Part shown: in pieces, positions 1-7,887 of the stretch | How the letters are laid out: each line of letters begins with the position of its first letter | How positions within the stretch are numbered: position 1 is the first letter of the stretch | DNA from: Chloroflexota bacterium | GTDB lineage: Bacteria; Chloroflexota; Anaerolineae; Aggregatilineales; Phototrophicaceae | Reading direction: 5' to 3' | Assembly (NCBI GenBank): GCA_011523515.1 | Contig: WTGO01000092.1 | Coordinates: 1 to 45,670 of the forward strand | DNA length: 45,670 nucleotides | Notes under the pieces: generated by a model | Told to the model about the DNA's origin: nothing | The model's database searches: none | Seen by the model: only the letters and a program-made list of their open reading frames with translations | Program-made: the position numbers and the translations under genes

Positions 1-2
1 GC

Positions 3-77
3 ACCGATTTGCCCTGCCGCTCCGCCTGCAATGTATGGCTATCGACCGCGCAAAAGTTGGGGGAGGCGGCAGCATGA
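3..77 (+). CDS. 3' end of an unidentified upstream gene (partial)
   Basis: An open frame enters from the left edge and stops with TGA at 75-77. This stop overlaps the ATG of the siroheme methyltransferase at 74 (ATGA), the usual sign of translational coupling in an operon. Only 24 codons are visible, ending in Leu-Gly-Glu-Ala-Ala-Ala, and I do not recognise them. By context it could be another siroheme or sulfate-assimilation gene, but that is inference. Confidence 0.35.
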   Translation, partial: TDLPCRSACNVWLSTAQKLGEAAA

Positions 78-871
78 AGACAGGCACCGTTTATCTGGTC
101 GGCGCCGGTCCGGGCGATCCGGATCTGATCACGCGCAAGGGCGCGCGCCTGCTGCGGCAAGCCGATGTCGTCGTCTACGACCGGCTGATTCCCTTTGAGC
201 TGCTGGAAGAAGCGCGGCCCGATGCCGAGCTGATCAACGCCGGCAAGCAGCCGACGCGCCACCGATTGGCGCAGGCGGACATCAACGTGCTGCTCATCGA
301 ACGCGCGCTTGGCGGCAAAGACGTCGTCCGGCTCAAGGGCGGCGACCCCTTCATATTCGGGCGCGGCGGCGAAGAGGCGCTGGCCTGCCGCGAATTTGGC
401 ATCCCCTTTGAAGTGGCGCCGGGCGTTTCCAGCGCCTTCGCCGTGCCCGCCTACGCCGGCATTCCGCTGACGCAGCGGGGTATCAGCAGCGCATTCACTG
501 TCATCGCCGGCTATGAGGACCCAACCAAAGCCGGCAGCAGCATCAACTATGAGGCCGTGGCAAAGCTCGGGGGCACGATTGTCATTTTGATGGGTGTCAA
601 GAACTTGTCCGCCATTACTCAGCGTCTAATCGAAAACGGCTTGAATGCCAGCACGTCCGCAGCTGTCATCGAATGGGGCGCCACCCGACATCAGCGCACA
701 TTTGTCGGTACCGCCGAGCACATCGCCGCCATCGCCAGGCGCCGGGATATTATGCCGCCGGCCATCACCGTCATTGGCGAGGCGGTGCGCTTACGCGAAG
801 CCGGCGTGGCCTGGTTTGACTTGCTGCCGGCTGCAGCAATCAACCACGAAATCAACGAAGCGTCAGCCTGA
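74..871 (+). CDS. cobA: Uroporphyrinogen-III C-methyltransferase (SUMT)
   Basis: Transfers two methyl groups from S-adenosylmethionine to uroporphyrinogen III to make precorrin-2, the precursor of siroheme and cobalamin. The 265-residue protein shows the family signatures: VGAGPGDPDLIT near the N-terminus, VRLKGGDPFIFGRGGEE near residue 90, and the GVSSAFAVPAYAGIPLT stretch. It is the methyltransferase alone, with no CysG-type dehydrogenase/chelatase domain. I chose ATG at 74 rather than 35 because GGGAGG lies just upstream and family homology begins there. It sits 65 bp ahead of a siroheme-dependent reductase, so its main job here is probably siroheme supply. Confidence 0.93.
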   Translation: MKTGTVYLVGAGPGDPDLITRKGARLLRQADVVVYDRLIPFELLEEARPDAELINAGKQPTRHRLAQADINVLLIERALGGKDVVRLKGGDPFIFGRGGEEALACREFGIPFEVAPGVSSAFAVPAYAGIPLTQRGISSAFTVIAGYEDPTKAGSSINYEAVAKLGGTIVILMGVKNLSAITQRLIENGLNASTSAAVIEWGATRHQRTFVGTAEHIAAIARRRDIMPPAITVIGEAVRLREAGVAWFDLLPAAAINHEINEASA

Positions 872-936
872 ATTTGGCGCAATTTTGAACCGAGAAATGA
901 ATGCAACAGGAATGAGGCGGAAAGGCAAGGGGTAAC

Positions 937-3183
937 ATGACTAGCTGGAAAGAGGTTCTAAGGGATGAGATACCCGCCGAAATGGGCAATCTCATCGACA
1001 TCTATGAGGCGCAGATGGAATTGCGCAAGCAAGGTAAGCTGGACGACAAGGTCTTCGCCGAATCCCGCTTGCGCAAAGGCGTCTACGGCCAGCGCTACGA
1101 CAACGGACAGCGCCATGATGGCGTGCGCACGCGCGAGCTGACTTTTCCCTCCGCCGACATCGTCAAAGGGCCGGATACGCTCTGGGACGCCCCGGGCATG
1201 CAGCGCATCAAGATTCCCTACGGCGGCTTGACCGCTCGGCAGCTCGAGGTCCTGTCCGAGCTGGCCGACGAGTATTCAGGCGGCATCCTGCATATCACCA
1301 CGCGGCAGGACATTCAATTGCACTACGTGCATATCGACGACACGCCCGATTTGATGCGGCGGCTGGCGGCCGTCGGCATCACCACGCAGGAAGCCTGCGG
1401 CAACTCCGTGCGCAATATCACCGCTTGCTCTCTGGCCGGCGTCTGCCACGACGAGGTCTTTGACGTCAGCCCCTACGCCGATGCCATGACGCAATTCCTG
1501 CTCGGGCATGATGATGTGCAGGACTTCGGGCGCAAGTTCAAAGTGGCTTTCTCCGGCTGCGCGGGCCACGCCTGCGGCCTGATGAAGATGCACGATCTGG
1601 GCTTGCTGGCGCAAACGCGCGAGATCGACGGCGAGACCGTGCGCGGTTTCACTGTCTTCGTGGGCGGCGGACTCGGCACCGTGCCGCATCAAGCCAAAGT
1701 CCTGGCCGATTTCGTCACTGAAGCGCAACTGCTGCCGCTGACACAGGCGGTGGCGCGGGTTTTCGCCCGCCTCGGCGAGAAGAAGAACCGCAACCGCGCG
1801 CGTCTGAAATTCCTGGTGGCCAAGCTCGGCATCGAGGAATTCCGCGAGCTGGTGCAGGAAGAACTGAAAATCGTGCCGCCCGACGAGCGCCACACCGACT
1901 ACATGGAGGGGCTGGACGACTTTGTCTATCGGCCGGCCAAAGCCGGCATGGCGCTGAATGGCGCCGCCCTGCCCGATGGATTTGGCGAGTGGTATCGCAC
2001 CAATGTCTATCGGCAGGTCCAGCCGGGCTACAGCACCATCACGCTGCATACGCCGCTGGGCGACTTCACCGCCGAACAGGGATTTCAGCTGGCCGATATT
2101 GCCCGGCGCTACGTGGGCGACAATATCCGGCTGTCGGTGGAGCAGAACTTTGTACTGCGCTGGGTGGCCGATGCCGACCTGCCCGCCATCTATCGCGACC
2201 TGCAGGCTATCGGTCTAGCGGACGCCGGCGCCGGCGCCATCGTCGACATCACTTCCTGCCCGGGCACAGATACTTGCAAGCTCGGCATCGCTTCGTCGCG
2301 CGGCCTGACCGCGGAGCTGCGCACGCGCTTGATCGAGAAGATCAACCTGCTGCCCGATGCCGTGCGCGATCTCAAGATCAAAGTGAGCGGCTGCTTCAAT
2401 TCTTGCGGCCAGCATCATGTGGCCGACATCGGCTTTTTCGGCAACAGCCGCCGCTCCGGCAATCACAAGATGCCGCATTTCCAGGTGGTGCTGGGCGGGC
2501 AATGGCGGCAGAACGCCGGCAGCTACGGCTTGGCGGTCGGCGCGGTGCCGGCCAAGTGCGTGCCCGATGTGCTGGAAGCCCTGACCGAGCGCTACGTCGC
2601 CGAACGCGCCGCGGACGAAACTTTCCAGACCTGGGTCAAGGAACTTGGGCGCAAGGAGATCAAAGCCATGCTGCAGCCCTTCACCAAGCTGCCGAGCTTC
2701 GAAGAGAACCCATCTTACTTCAGCGATTGGGGTGATTCACGCGTATACACCATTGACGATATCGGCGTTGGCGAATGCGCCGGCGAGGTGGTCTCGCTCT
2801 TCTCGATGGAGATTTCCCGCGCCGAATCGACGCACTTTGAAGCGCTGCTGGCGCTGGACGACGGCGACTACACTACCGCCGACCACAATGCCTATAAGGC
2901 GATGGTGCTGGCGGCGCGCGCGCTGGTGCGCACCAAATTCCTGGATGTCGGCGACGATTACAACGACATCGTGCACGAATTTCGCTCGCGCTTCTACGAT
3001 ACCGAGCTGATCTATGACCGCTTCGCCAAAGGCAAATTCGCCCGTTATCTGTTCAAACGGCATGACGCGGCGCCGGCGCGTATCAACGAAGACTACGCCC
3101 ATCAGATCATTGATGAGACGCAGCTGTTCATCGAGAATGTACACAGCGCCGAGCAGCGCATCAACGGTGTCATCGTCAACTGA
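937..3183 (+). CDS. Siroheme/[4Fe-4S] nitrite/sulfite reductase, ferredoxin type
   Basis: Six-electron reduction of sulfite to sulfide or nitrite to ammonia, in the cytoplasm. The protein has 748 residues and two ferredoxin-like/siroheme half repeats. The second half carries the cluster-siroheme motif C-x5-C ... C-x3-C at Cys441, Cys447, Cys486 and Cys490. The first half also has cysteine pairs in the equivalent places (Cys164/170 and Cys208/213). A helical extension of about 170 residues follows the reductase core (from about residue 575) and has no motif I recognise. AAGGGG lies 5 nt before the ATG. The neighbouring siroheme methyltransferase, sulfotransferase and C-S lyase favour a sulfite role, but nitrite cannot be excluded from sequence. 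Confidence 0.9.
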   Translation: MTSWKEVLRDEIPAEMGNLIDIYEAQMELRKQGKLDDKVFAESRLRKGVYGQRYDNGQRHDGVRTRELTFPSADIVKGPDTLWDAPGMQRIKIPYGGLTARQLEVLSELADEYSGGILHITTRQDIQLHYVHIDDTPDLMRRLAAVGITTQEACGNSVRNITACSLAGVCHDEVFDVSPYADAMTQFLLGHDDVQDFGRKFKVAFSGCAGHACGLMKMHDLGLLAQTREIDGETVRGFTVFVGGGLGTVPHQAKVLADFVTEAQLLPLTQAVARVFARLGEKKNRNRARLKFLVAKLGIEEFRELVQEELKIVPPDERHTDYMEGLDDFVYRPAKAGMALNGAALPDGFGEWYRTNVYRQVQPGYSTITLHTPLGDFTAEQGFQLADIARRYVGDNIRLSVEQNFVLRWVADADLPAIYRDLQAIGLADAGAGAIVDITSCPGTDTCKLGIASSRGLTAELRTRLIEKINLLPDAVRDLKIKVSGCFNSCGQHHVADIGFFGNSRRSGNHKMPHFQVVLGGQWRQNAGSYGLAVGAVPAKCVPDVLEALTERYVAERAADETFQTWVKELGRKEIKAMLQPFTKLPSFEENPSYFSDWGDSRVYTIDDIGVGECAGEVVSLFSMEISRAESTHFEALLALDDGDYTTADHNAYKAMVLAARALVRTKFLDVGDDYNDIVHEFRSRFYDTELIYDRFAKGKFARYLFKRHDAAPARINEDYAHQIIDETQLFIENVHSAEQRINGVIVN

Positions 3184-3209
3184 CCGCCCGACGCCGACGC
3201 AGAGAACTG

Positions 3210-3234
3210 TAGGGGCGAGCCTTGGTTCGCCCGC
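3210..3234 (+). repeat. Intergenic palindromic repeat, copy 1
   Basis: TAGGGGCGAGCC then GGTTCGCCCGC, an imperfect inverted repeat (GGGCGA/TCGCCC). It belongs to a family found only between genes in this window. Confidence 0.7.
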
Positions 3235-3247
3235 GACTAACCAAATA

Positions 3248-3274
3248 TAGGGACGACCCGATGGGTCGCCCGCA
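3248..3274 (+). repeat. Intergenic palindromic repeat, copy 2
   Basis: TAGGGACGACCC then GGGTCGCCCGC. Same orientation as copy 1 and 13 bp after it, with a different but still self-complementary core (GACCC/GGGTC). This shows compensatory divergence between copies. Confidence 0.7.
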
Positions 3275-3296
3275 ACTGACACATCGTGAGGCATAT

Positions 3297-3893
3297 ATGA
3301 CAACAGTACCCAAGCGTCTCGGCGTCAAATTTAGCTTGAAACACACGCCCCAAATGCAGCCGGACGACATCCTGCCGATATTTCAGCGCTGGATTCAAGA
3401 GCATACCGTTCCCGGCATGCTGATCGATGTCATCGACTACAAACATGTGCCCGAAGGCCCGGGCATCGTCCTGGTCGCCGATGAAGCGGACTACGCCTAC
3501 GACCTCGGTGAAGGGCAGCCCGGCCTGCATTATGTGCGCAAGCGCGACCTGCCTGACAGCCTGCCCGCCGCGCTGAGGCTGTCCTTCCACCATGCCCTGC
3601 TCGCCGCCCAGGCCCTGGAAGCGGAAGCGCCCGGCGACCTCAACTTCGACTTCACGACGGCCAAGATCAGCTTCCTCGACCGCATGCATTACCGCAACCT
3701 GCCGGAAGCCTTCGCCGCAATCCACGCGGAAATCACTGAGATCGTGGGCGAGATTTACGGCGCGGAGGTGGAAGTTACGCGCGTCAATGACGACCCGCGG
3801 CGATTATTCGCCCTGCGCGCCACAATTGCAGCCGGGCAAGTTGATGTCGACGGCATTTCCAGCCGCCTGCGCGACAGTCTCCAGACCGCTTAG
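3297..3893 (+). CDS. Conserved-looking protein of unknown function between sulfite reductase and sulfotransferase
   Basis: 198 residues, soluble, with no signal peptide or membrane segment. I do not recognise the family with confidence. Visible features are a KHVPEGPGIVLVADEADYA stretch near residue 50, an acidic helix-rich middle, and a mixed alpha/beta C-terminus. The start at 3297 is chosen because earlier in-frame starts lie in the palindromic repeat, and GTGAGG precedes this ATG. It ends 6 bp before the Stf0 sulfotransferase, so the two are probably co-transcribed. A link to sulfur or nitrogen reduction is suggested only by position. Confidence 0.75.
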   Translation: MTTVPKRLGVKFSLKHTPQMQPDDILPIFQRWIQEHTVPGMLIDVIDYKHVPEGPGIVLVADEADYAYDLGEGQPGLHYVRKRDLPDSLPAALRLSFHHALLAAQALEAEAPGDLNFDFTTAKISFLDRMHYRNLPEAFAAIHAEITEIVGEIYGAEVEVTRVNDDPRRLFALRATIAAGQVDVDGISSRLRDSLQTA

Positions 3894-3899
3894 CCGCGG

Positions 3900-4637
3900 A
3901 TGCGCCCCGGCAAGTCTTATTTTATCTGCTTCACCGTCCGCAGCGGCAGCACACTCCTGTCACAGCTGCTGGCGGACACGGGCATCGCCGGCCGGCCCAA
4001 AGAGCGCTTCTATCACAACATCACGCCGGAAGCTCCGCGTGGCGATACCATCCCCGACTACCGCGCTTACGTCGAGCGCGTACTGGCCGCTGATACCACC
4101 CCCAACGGCGTCTTCGGCAGCAAGGTCGGTGGCGGCTACTGGAATGACTTCGTCCGACGGCTGCGCTCAATCGACGGCTGCGCGGACTTGCCGCTCAGGG
4201 GCGCCTTGCATCGTTTCTTCCCCGATCTGCATTACCTGCACCTGACGCGCCGCAACAAGGTCAGGCAAGCCGTCTCGCATTGGCTGGCGATTCAGACCGA
4301 CCGCTGGAGCTCCGCGGATGCCGCGCGCAACCCGGAACCGCGCTACGACTTCGCCGCCATCGACCATCTGCTGCAAGAAATCATCATACGCGAAGCGGTC
4401 TGGGCCGAACACTTCAGCGAGCACGGCATCCAGCCCTATGCAATCACCTACGAAGACTTCGTCCAGCATCCGGCGGAGACAGTCTGCGCCATCCTTGAGT
4501 ACCTCGACATCGAGCGTCCCGCGGACTTCACGCCGCCCGCGCCGGCTTACCAGCGCCTCAGTGACGACCGGTCGGAAGTGTGGTTGCAGCGCTTTCGCCG
4601 CGAAAAGCAGCGCGACTTCTGGACCGAATTCTGGTAG
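3900..4637 (+). CDS. Stf0-family sulfotransferase
   Basis: Predicted to transfer the sulfuryl group from PAPS to a hydroxyl of a carbohydrate or lipid-linked sugar; the family's characterised member is mycobacterial trehalose 2-sulfotransferase. 245 residues. The PAPS 5'-phosphosulfate loop is FTVRSGSTLL (residues 11-20), followed by GRPKERF; a basic LTRRNKVRQAVS segment fits the 3'-phosphate-binding strand. The start is 6 bp after the preceding stop. The acceptor cannot be deduced. It lies inside a sulfur-metabolism block, which fits PAPS being available in this cell. Confidence 0.85.
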   Translation: MRPGKSYFICFTVRSGSTLLSQLLADTGIAGRPKERFYHNITPEAPRGDTIPDYRAYVERVLAADTTPNGVFGSKVGGGYWNDFVRRLRSIDGCADLPLRGALHRFFPDLHYLHLTRRNKVRQAVSHWLAIQTDRWSSADAARNPEPRYDFAAIDHLLQEIIIREAVWAEHFSEHGIQPYAITYEDFVQHPAETVCAILEYLDIERPADFTPPAPAYQRLSDDRSEVWLQRFRREKQRDFWTEFW

Positions 4638-4967
4638 AACTCCGGTACCAGGTGTGGTGACTGTCCGTGATAGTACGACCACGGCATGACCATCTATTAT
4701 TCTGAGTAGAACCAAGTTAATCGTGCGAAAATTTAATGGAAGTCTATTCAAGAGTGGGCGAGCCAAGGCTCGCCCCTACAATCATACGATTATTTTGGCA
4801 GTTTCTTTCTTACTGCTGCGATTCTCATTACTTTGTTGGAACTACTTGTGTGCCTCTGTGGCAAAAGACTTTGTGTCTTAACCGCCCGGCAAAGCCGCCC
4901 GTGCAACGGGGCAGGTCATCGGTTATATTTCTAGGCGTCCTGTCCGCGCACCGTAGAAAGCCCGCCT
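4638..4967. other. 330-bp intergenic region
   Basis: AT-richer than its surroundings, with no credible ORF and no tRNA fold. It holds one minus-oriented copy of the palindromic repeat (4754-4779) and low-complexity text such as CTCTGTGGC and CTTTGTGTCTT. Similar decayed text recurs near 31660. TTATAT near 4923 could be a -10 element for the aminotransferase, but no good -35 is visible. Confidence 0.6.
4754..4779 (-). repeat. Intergenic palindromic repeat, copy 3
   Basis: TGGGCGAGCC-AAGG-CTCGCCCCTA, the reverse orientation of copy 1. GGGCGAGCC and GGCTCGCCC form a near-perfect inverted repeat. Confidence 0.7.
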
Positions 4968-6149
4968 ATGACCGAATACAACTTCGACGAAATTATCGAC
5001 CGGACGCGACATCATAGCGCGAAGTGGTGCGCCTTCGACAGCGATTGCCTGCCCATGTGGGTGGCCGACATGGACTTCCGCTCGCCGCCCGCCGCCATCG
5101 ACGCCATGATCGAGCGCGCCCGCCACGGCGTTTTCGGCTACACTATGGACCCGCCGCAGCTAAAGGAAATGATCGTCGAGCGCATGGAGCGCCTCTACGA
5201 TTGGCGCATCACGCCCGAGGATGTGCTGTTTTCGCCCGGCCTGGTGCTGGCGCTCTGCGCGACCTGCAGCGGCTTCGGCCAGCCCGGCGACGCCGTGCTG
5301 ATACAGACGCCCGTCTATGGGCCTTTTTTCAAAGCGGCGACCAGCAATCAGAAGTTTTCCCTGTCCATCGACATGCGGTACGTCGCCAATGGCGACCATC
5401 ATTTTCACTACGAAAATGACTACGACGCCTTTGAAGAAGCCGCAAGCAAGCCACAGACATCGATCCACTTGCAGTGCAATCCACAGAACCCGGCCGGCTT
5501 CCTCTATTCGCGCGCCGAGCTGGAGCGCGTCGGCGAGATCTGTCTCAAGCACAATGTGCTCATCGTCGCTGACGAGATCCATTCCGATTTAATCCTGGAA
5601 GGCAAGCATATCCCGATGGCCACGCTCTCCGACGAGATCGCCCAAAACACCCTGACCATGATCGCGCCCAGCAAGACCTTCAATTTGGCCGGCCTGGCGT
5701 GCTCGGTCTTGATCGCGCAGAACAAAGAAATCCGCGAGACGACCGCCGCCGCCCTGCAAGCCATCAGCGCCCACGTCAACATCATGGGCTATGAAGCCGC
5801 CATCGGCGCTTACAGCGGCGGCGAAGAATGGCTGCGCCAGGCGCTGGCTTACCTCAAGGACAATCGCGATTACGCGCTCGAATACATCCGCCGGCACATG
5901 CCGCAGATCAAGACCACCGTGCCGCGATCGACTTACCTGCTCTGGATGGATATGCGCGGGCTGCCGATTGAGGGCGATGTTTCGGCCTTCTGCCGAGAGA
6001 CAGCCGGCGTCGCGCCCAGCCCGGGCGAATTCTTCGGCGAAGCCGGCGAGGGTTTCGTGCGACTGAATTTCGGCTGCCCGCGCTCGACGCTGGTACAAGG
6101 CCTGGAGCGGCTGCGCGCCGCGGTCGATCAGCTGGCCGTGACCGCATAG
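4968..6149 (+). CDS. MalY/PatB-type PLP C-S lyase (cystathionine beta-lyase-like aminotransferase)
   Basis: Fold-type I PLP enzyme that probably cleaves cystathionine or cysteine conjugates to release thiol or sulfide, pyruvate and ammonia. 393 residues, the usual MalY/PatB length. Seen: MWVADMDF near the N-terminus, LQCNPQNPAG, VADEIHSDL, and the PLP lysine in SKTFNLAG (Lys236). A simple aminotransferase cannot be excluded, but the MWVADMDF start is typical of MalY/PatB. A nucleoside hydrolase starts 15 bp downstream on the same strand, so the two may share a transcript. Confidence 0.88.
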   Translation: MTEYNFDEIIDRTRHHSAKWCAFDSDCLPMWVADMDFRSPPAAIDAMIERARHGVFGYTMDPPQLKEMIVERMERLYDWRITPEDVLFSPGLVLALCATCSGFGQPGDAVLIQTPVYGPFFKAATSNQKFSLSIDMRYVANGDHHFHYENDYDAFEEAASKPQTSIHLQCNPQNPAGFLYSRAELERVGEICLKHNVLIVADEIHSDLILEGKHIPMATLSDEIAQNTLTMIAPSKTFNLAGLACSVLIAQNKEIRETTAAALQAISAHVNIMGYEAAIGAYSGGEEWLRQALAYLKDNRDYALEYIRRHMPQIKTTVPRSTYLLWMDMRGLPIEGDVSAFCRETAGVAPSPGEFFGEAGEGFVRLNFGCPRSTLVQGLERLRAAVDQLAVTA

Positions 6150-6164
6150 CTCGGGAGCAATCGC

Positions 6165-7136
6165 ATGACGCGTCCCTTCTTGATCGATACCGACGCCGGC
6201 TCCGACGACGCCGTCGCCGTGCTGATGGCGCTGCGGCACAGCGATGTCGATGCGCGCGCCATCACTGTGGTCGCCGGCAACGTGCCGCTCGACCAAGGCG
6301 TGGTGAACTCGCTCTATTTCGCCGAGCTCTGCGCTGCCGATGTGCCGGTGTTCGCCGGCGCCGATCGCCCGCTGCTGCGCGAATACGTCTCGGCCGACTG
6401 GTTCCACGGCGCCGACGGCCTGGGCGATTGGGGCGACCGCTATCAGCCGCGGCATTCGGCAGCGAGCGAGATACACGCTGTTGACGCCATCATCGAGTCG
6501 GCGCGCGGGGCGCCAGGCATCGTGCTCGTCACCCTGGGCCCGCTGACGAATATCGCGCTGGCGCTGCGCAAAGCGCCCGATATCGCCGGCCTGGTCTCGC
6601 GCTGCGTGGTGATGGGCGGCGCCGCCTGCAGCAACGGCAATGTGACACCCGCCGCCGAATACAATATCTGGTGCGACCCGGAAGCGGCGCGCATCGTCTT
6701 TCGTTCCGGCCTGCCGGTAGAGATGGTCGGCTGGGAATTCAGCCAGGGCGACTTTGTGCTTTCGCTGGACGATATCGAGGCGGTCCGCGGCATCGGCACA
6801 CCCTGCGCTGACTTCGCGATAGACTGCAATATCAAAGGCATGAAGGGCTACGAGATACAGACCGGCGAAATCGGCATCTCGCTGCCCGATGGCGTAGCCA
6901 TGGCCGTCGCCATCGACCCGAGCATCTGCACCGCCAGCAGCCAGCACTACGTCGATGTCGAATGCGACAGCGAGCTGACGCGCGGTATGACGGTGGTGGA
7001 CAAGCTAAACCTAAGCGACGATGTTCGCAATGCGCCGGTCTGGCGCGAAGTGAACGCGAACCCCAAGAAACCGCTGATTTGCTGGGATCTGGACGCCGGC
7101 CGCTGGAAAGAACTCCTCTATCAGCTGCTGCGTTAA
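6165..7136 (+). CDS. Inosine/uridine-preferring nucleoside hydrolase family protein
   Basis: Hydrolyses the N-glycosidic bond of ribonucleosides to give ribose and free base, for salvage. 323 residues. The calcium-binding signature DTDAGSDD sits at residues 8-15. TLGPLTNIALAL and the VMGGA segment are further family hallmarks, and EYNIWCDPEAA contains the conserved Asn/Asp. An xpt purine phosphoribosyltransferase at 15737 could use purine bases released by this enzyme, although the two genes are not linked. Base preference is not evident. Confidence 0.9.
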   Translation: MTRPFLIDTDAGSDDAVAVLMALRHSDVDARAITVVAGNVPLDQGVVNSLYFAELCAADVPVFAGADRPLLREYVSADWFHGADGLGDWGDRYQPRHSAASEIHAVDAIIESARGAPGIVLVTLGPLTNIALALRKAPDIAGLVSRCVVMGGAACSNGNVTPAAEYNIWCDPEAARIVFRSGLPVEMVGWEFSQGDFVLSLDDIEAVRGIGTPCADFAIDCNIKGMKGYEIQTGEIGISLPDGVAMAVAIDPSICTASSQHYVDVECDSELTRGMTVVDKLNLSDDVRNAPVWREVNANPKKPLICWDLDAGRWKELLYQLLR

Positions 7137-7187
7137 CATGCGCAACTGCATTGCCGCCCCCACGTAGAAACAGTTACAGCATGTGGG

Positions 7188-7238
7188 TAGGGGCGACGGA
7201 ACCGCAGTGTCTACGCGCGGCGGCGGGTCGCCCACAAC
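7188..7238 (+). repeat. Intergenic palindromic repeat, copy 4 (long spacer)
   Basis: TAGGGGCGAC at 7188-7197 and GGGTCGCCCACAAC at 7225-7238 are the two arms of the repeat family, separated by about 27 bp instead of a few. This copy may carry an insertion or be two halves of different copies. Confidence 0.5.
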
Positions 7239-7282
7239 GTGATCCGTCCGCGAATTTCAACATCTGCACAGGAGCCGCAATC

Positions 7283-7636
7283 ATGGCGCACGAGCCGCAA
7301 AAGCCCAAGAATCAGCGCGATTGGGTCGAGGAAATGGAGGTCGCCGGTCATGAATTGGTCGACCGCGTCAAGAGCCTGGTGGCCGAGGGCAACGTCCGCC
7401 GTCTCATCATCCGCAACGCCAACGGCGAGATTCTGATCGAAGTGCCCATGACGCCGGCTGTCGTCGTCGTCGGCGCGGCCGCCATCATCAATCCGGTCCT
7501 GGCGATTCTGGGCGCTCTGGCTGCGCTGATCGCGCGCCTCAAATTCGAGATCATGCGCGTCGAGACCATCGACGAAGACGCCGATACCATCGAGATTCCC
7601 AGTGACGATGTCACCAACATAACGCCGGACGAGTAA
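7283..7636 (+). CDS. DUF4342 domain protein
   Basis: 117 residues. The N-terminal WVEEMEVAGHELVDRVKSLV segment followed by GNVRRLIIRNANGE and EVPMTPAVVVVGA matches DUF4342, a small family of unknown function. A hydrophobic stretch (about residues 56-82) could be one or two membrane segments, and the C-terminus is acidic. AGGAG at 7270-7274 precedes the ATG at 7283. It is transcribed alone between two palindromic-repeat copies. Confidence 0.75.
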   Translation: MAHEPQKPKNQRDWVEEMEVAGHELVDRVKSLVAEGNVRRLIIRNANGEILIEVPMTPAVVVVGAAAIINPVLAILGALAALIARLKFEIMRVETIDEDADTIEIPSDDVTNITPDE

Positions 7637-7691
7637 TTCTCGCTGACATCGCACTTCCGACCATTGCTCACTGGCATTCGCATCGTACACC

Positions 7692-7717
7692 ATAGGGGCG
7701 AGCCTGGGCTCGCCCAG
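7692..7717 (+). repeat. Intergenic palindromic repeat, copy 5
   Basis: ATAGGGGCGAGCCTGGGCTCGCCCAG. GGGCGAGCC and GGCTCGCCC are perfect 9-bp arms, the cleanest copy in the window. Confidence 0.75.
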
Positions 7718-7797
7718 CCGCATCGGCCTCGCGATCCTGTCTTTGAAATGCATCACTCCCTGCACACTTTCCTGTAGGACGAAGACAAAATCTGGGC

Positions 7798-7803
7798 TAT
7801 ACT
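7798..7803 (+). promoter_or_regulatory. Candidate -10 element for dnaN
   Basis: TATACT about 85 bp before the dnaN ATG. No convincing -35 hexamer lies 16-18 bp upstream, so this is a weak call. Confidence 0.35.
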
Positions 7804-7887
7804 ATGGCGATATAACAGATGCGCAAAATCGGCCGGCTGGCTCCCTTGGGCGGCCCGGCCGCGCTCAGCCACACCGCGAGGTAAACC

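Noticed and set aside
5589..6947. 452-codon open frame on the minus strand
   Set aside because: It is antisense to the MalY-like and nucleoside hydrolase genes. Its composition is typical of shadow frames.
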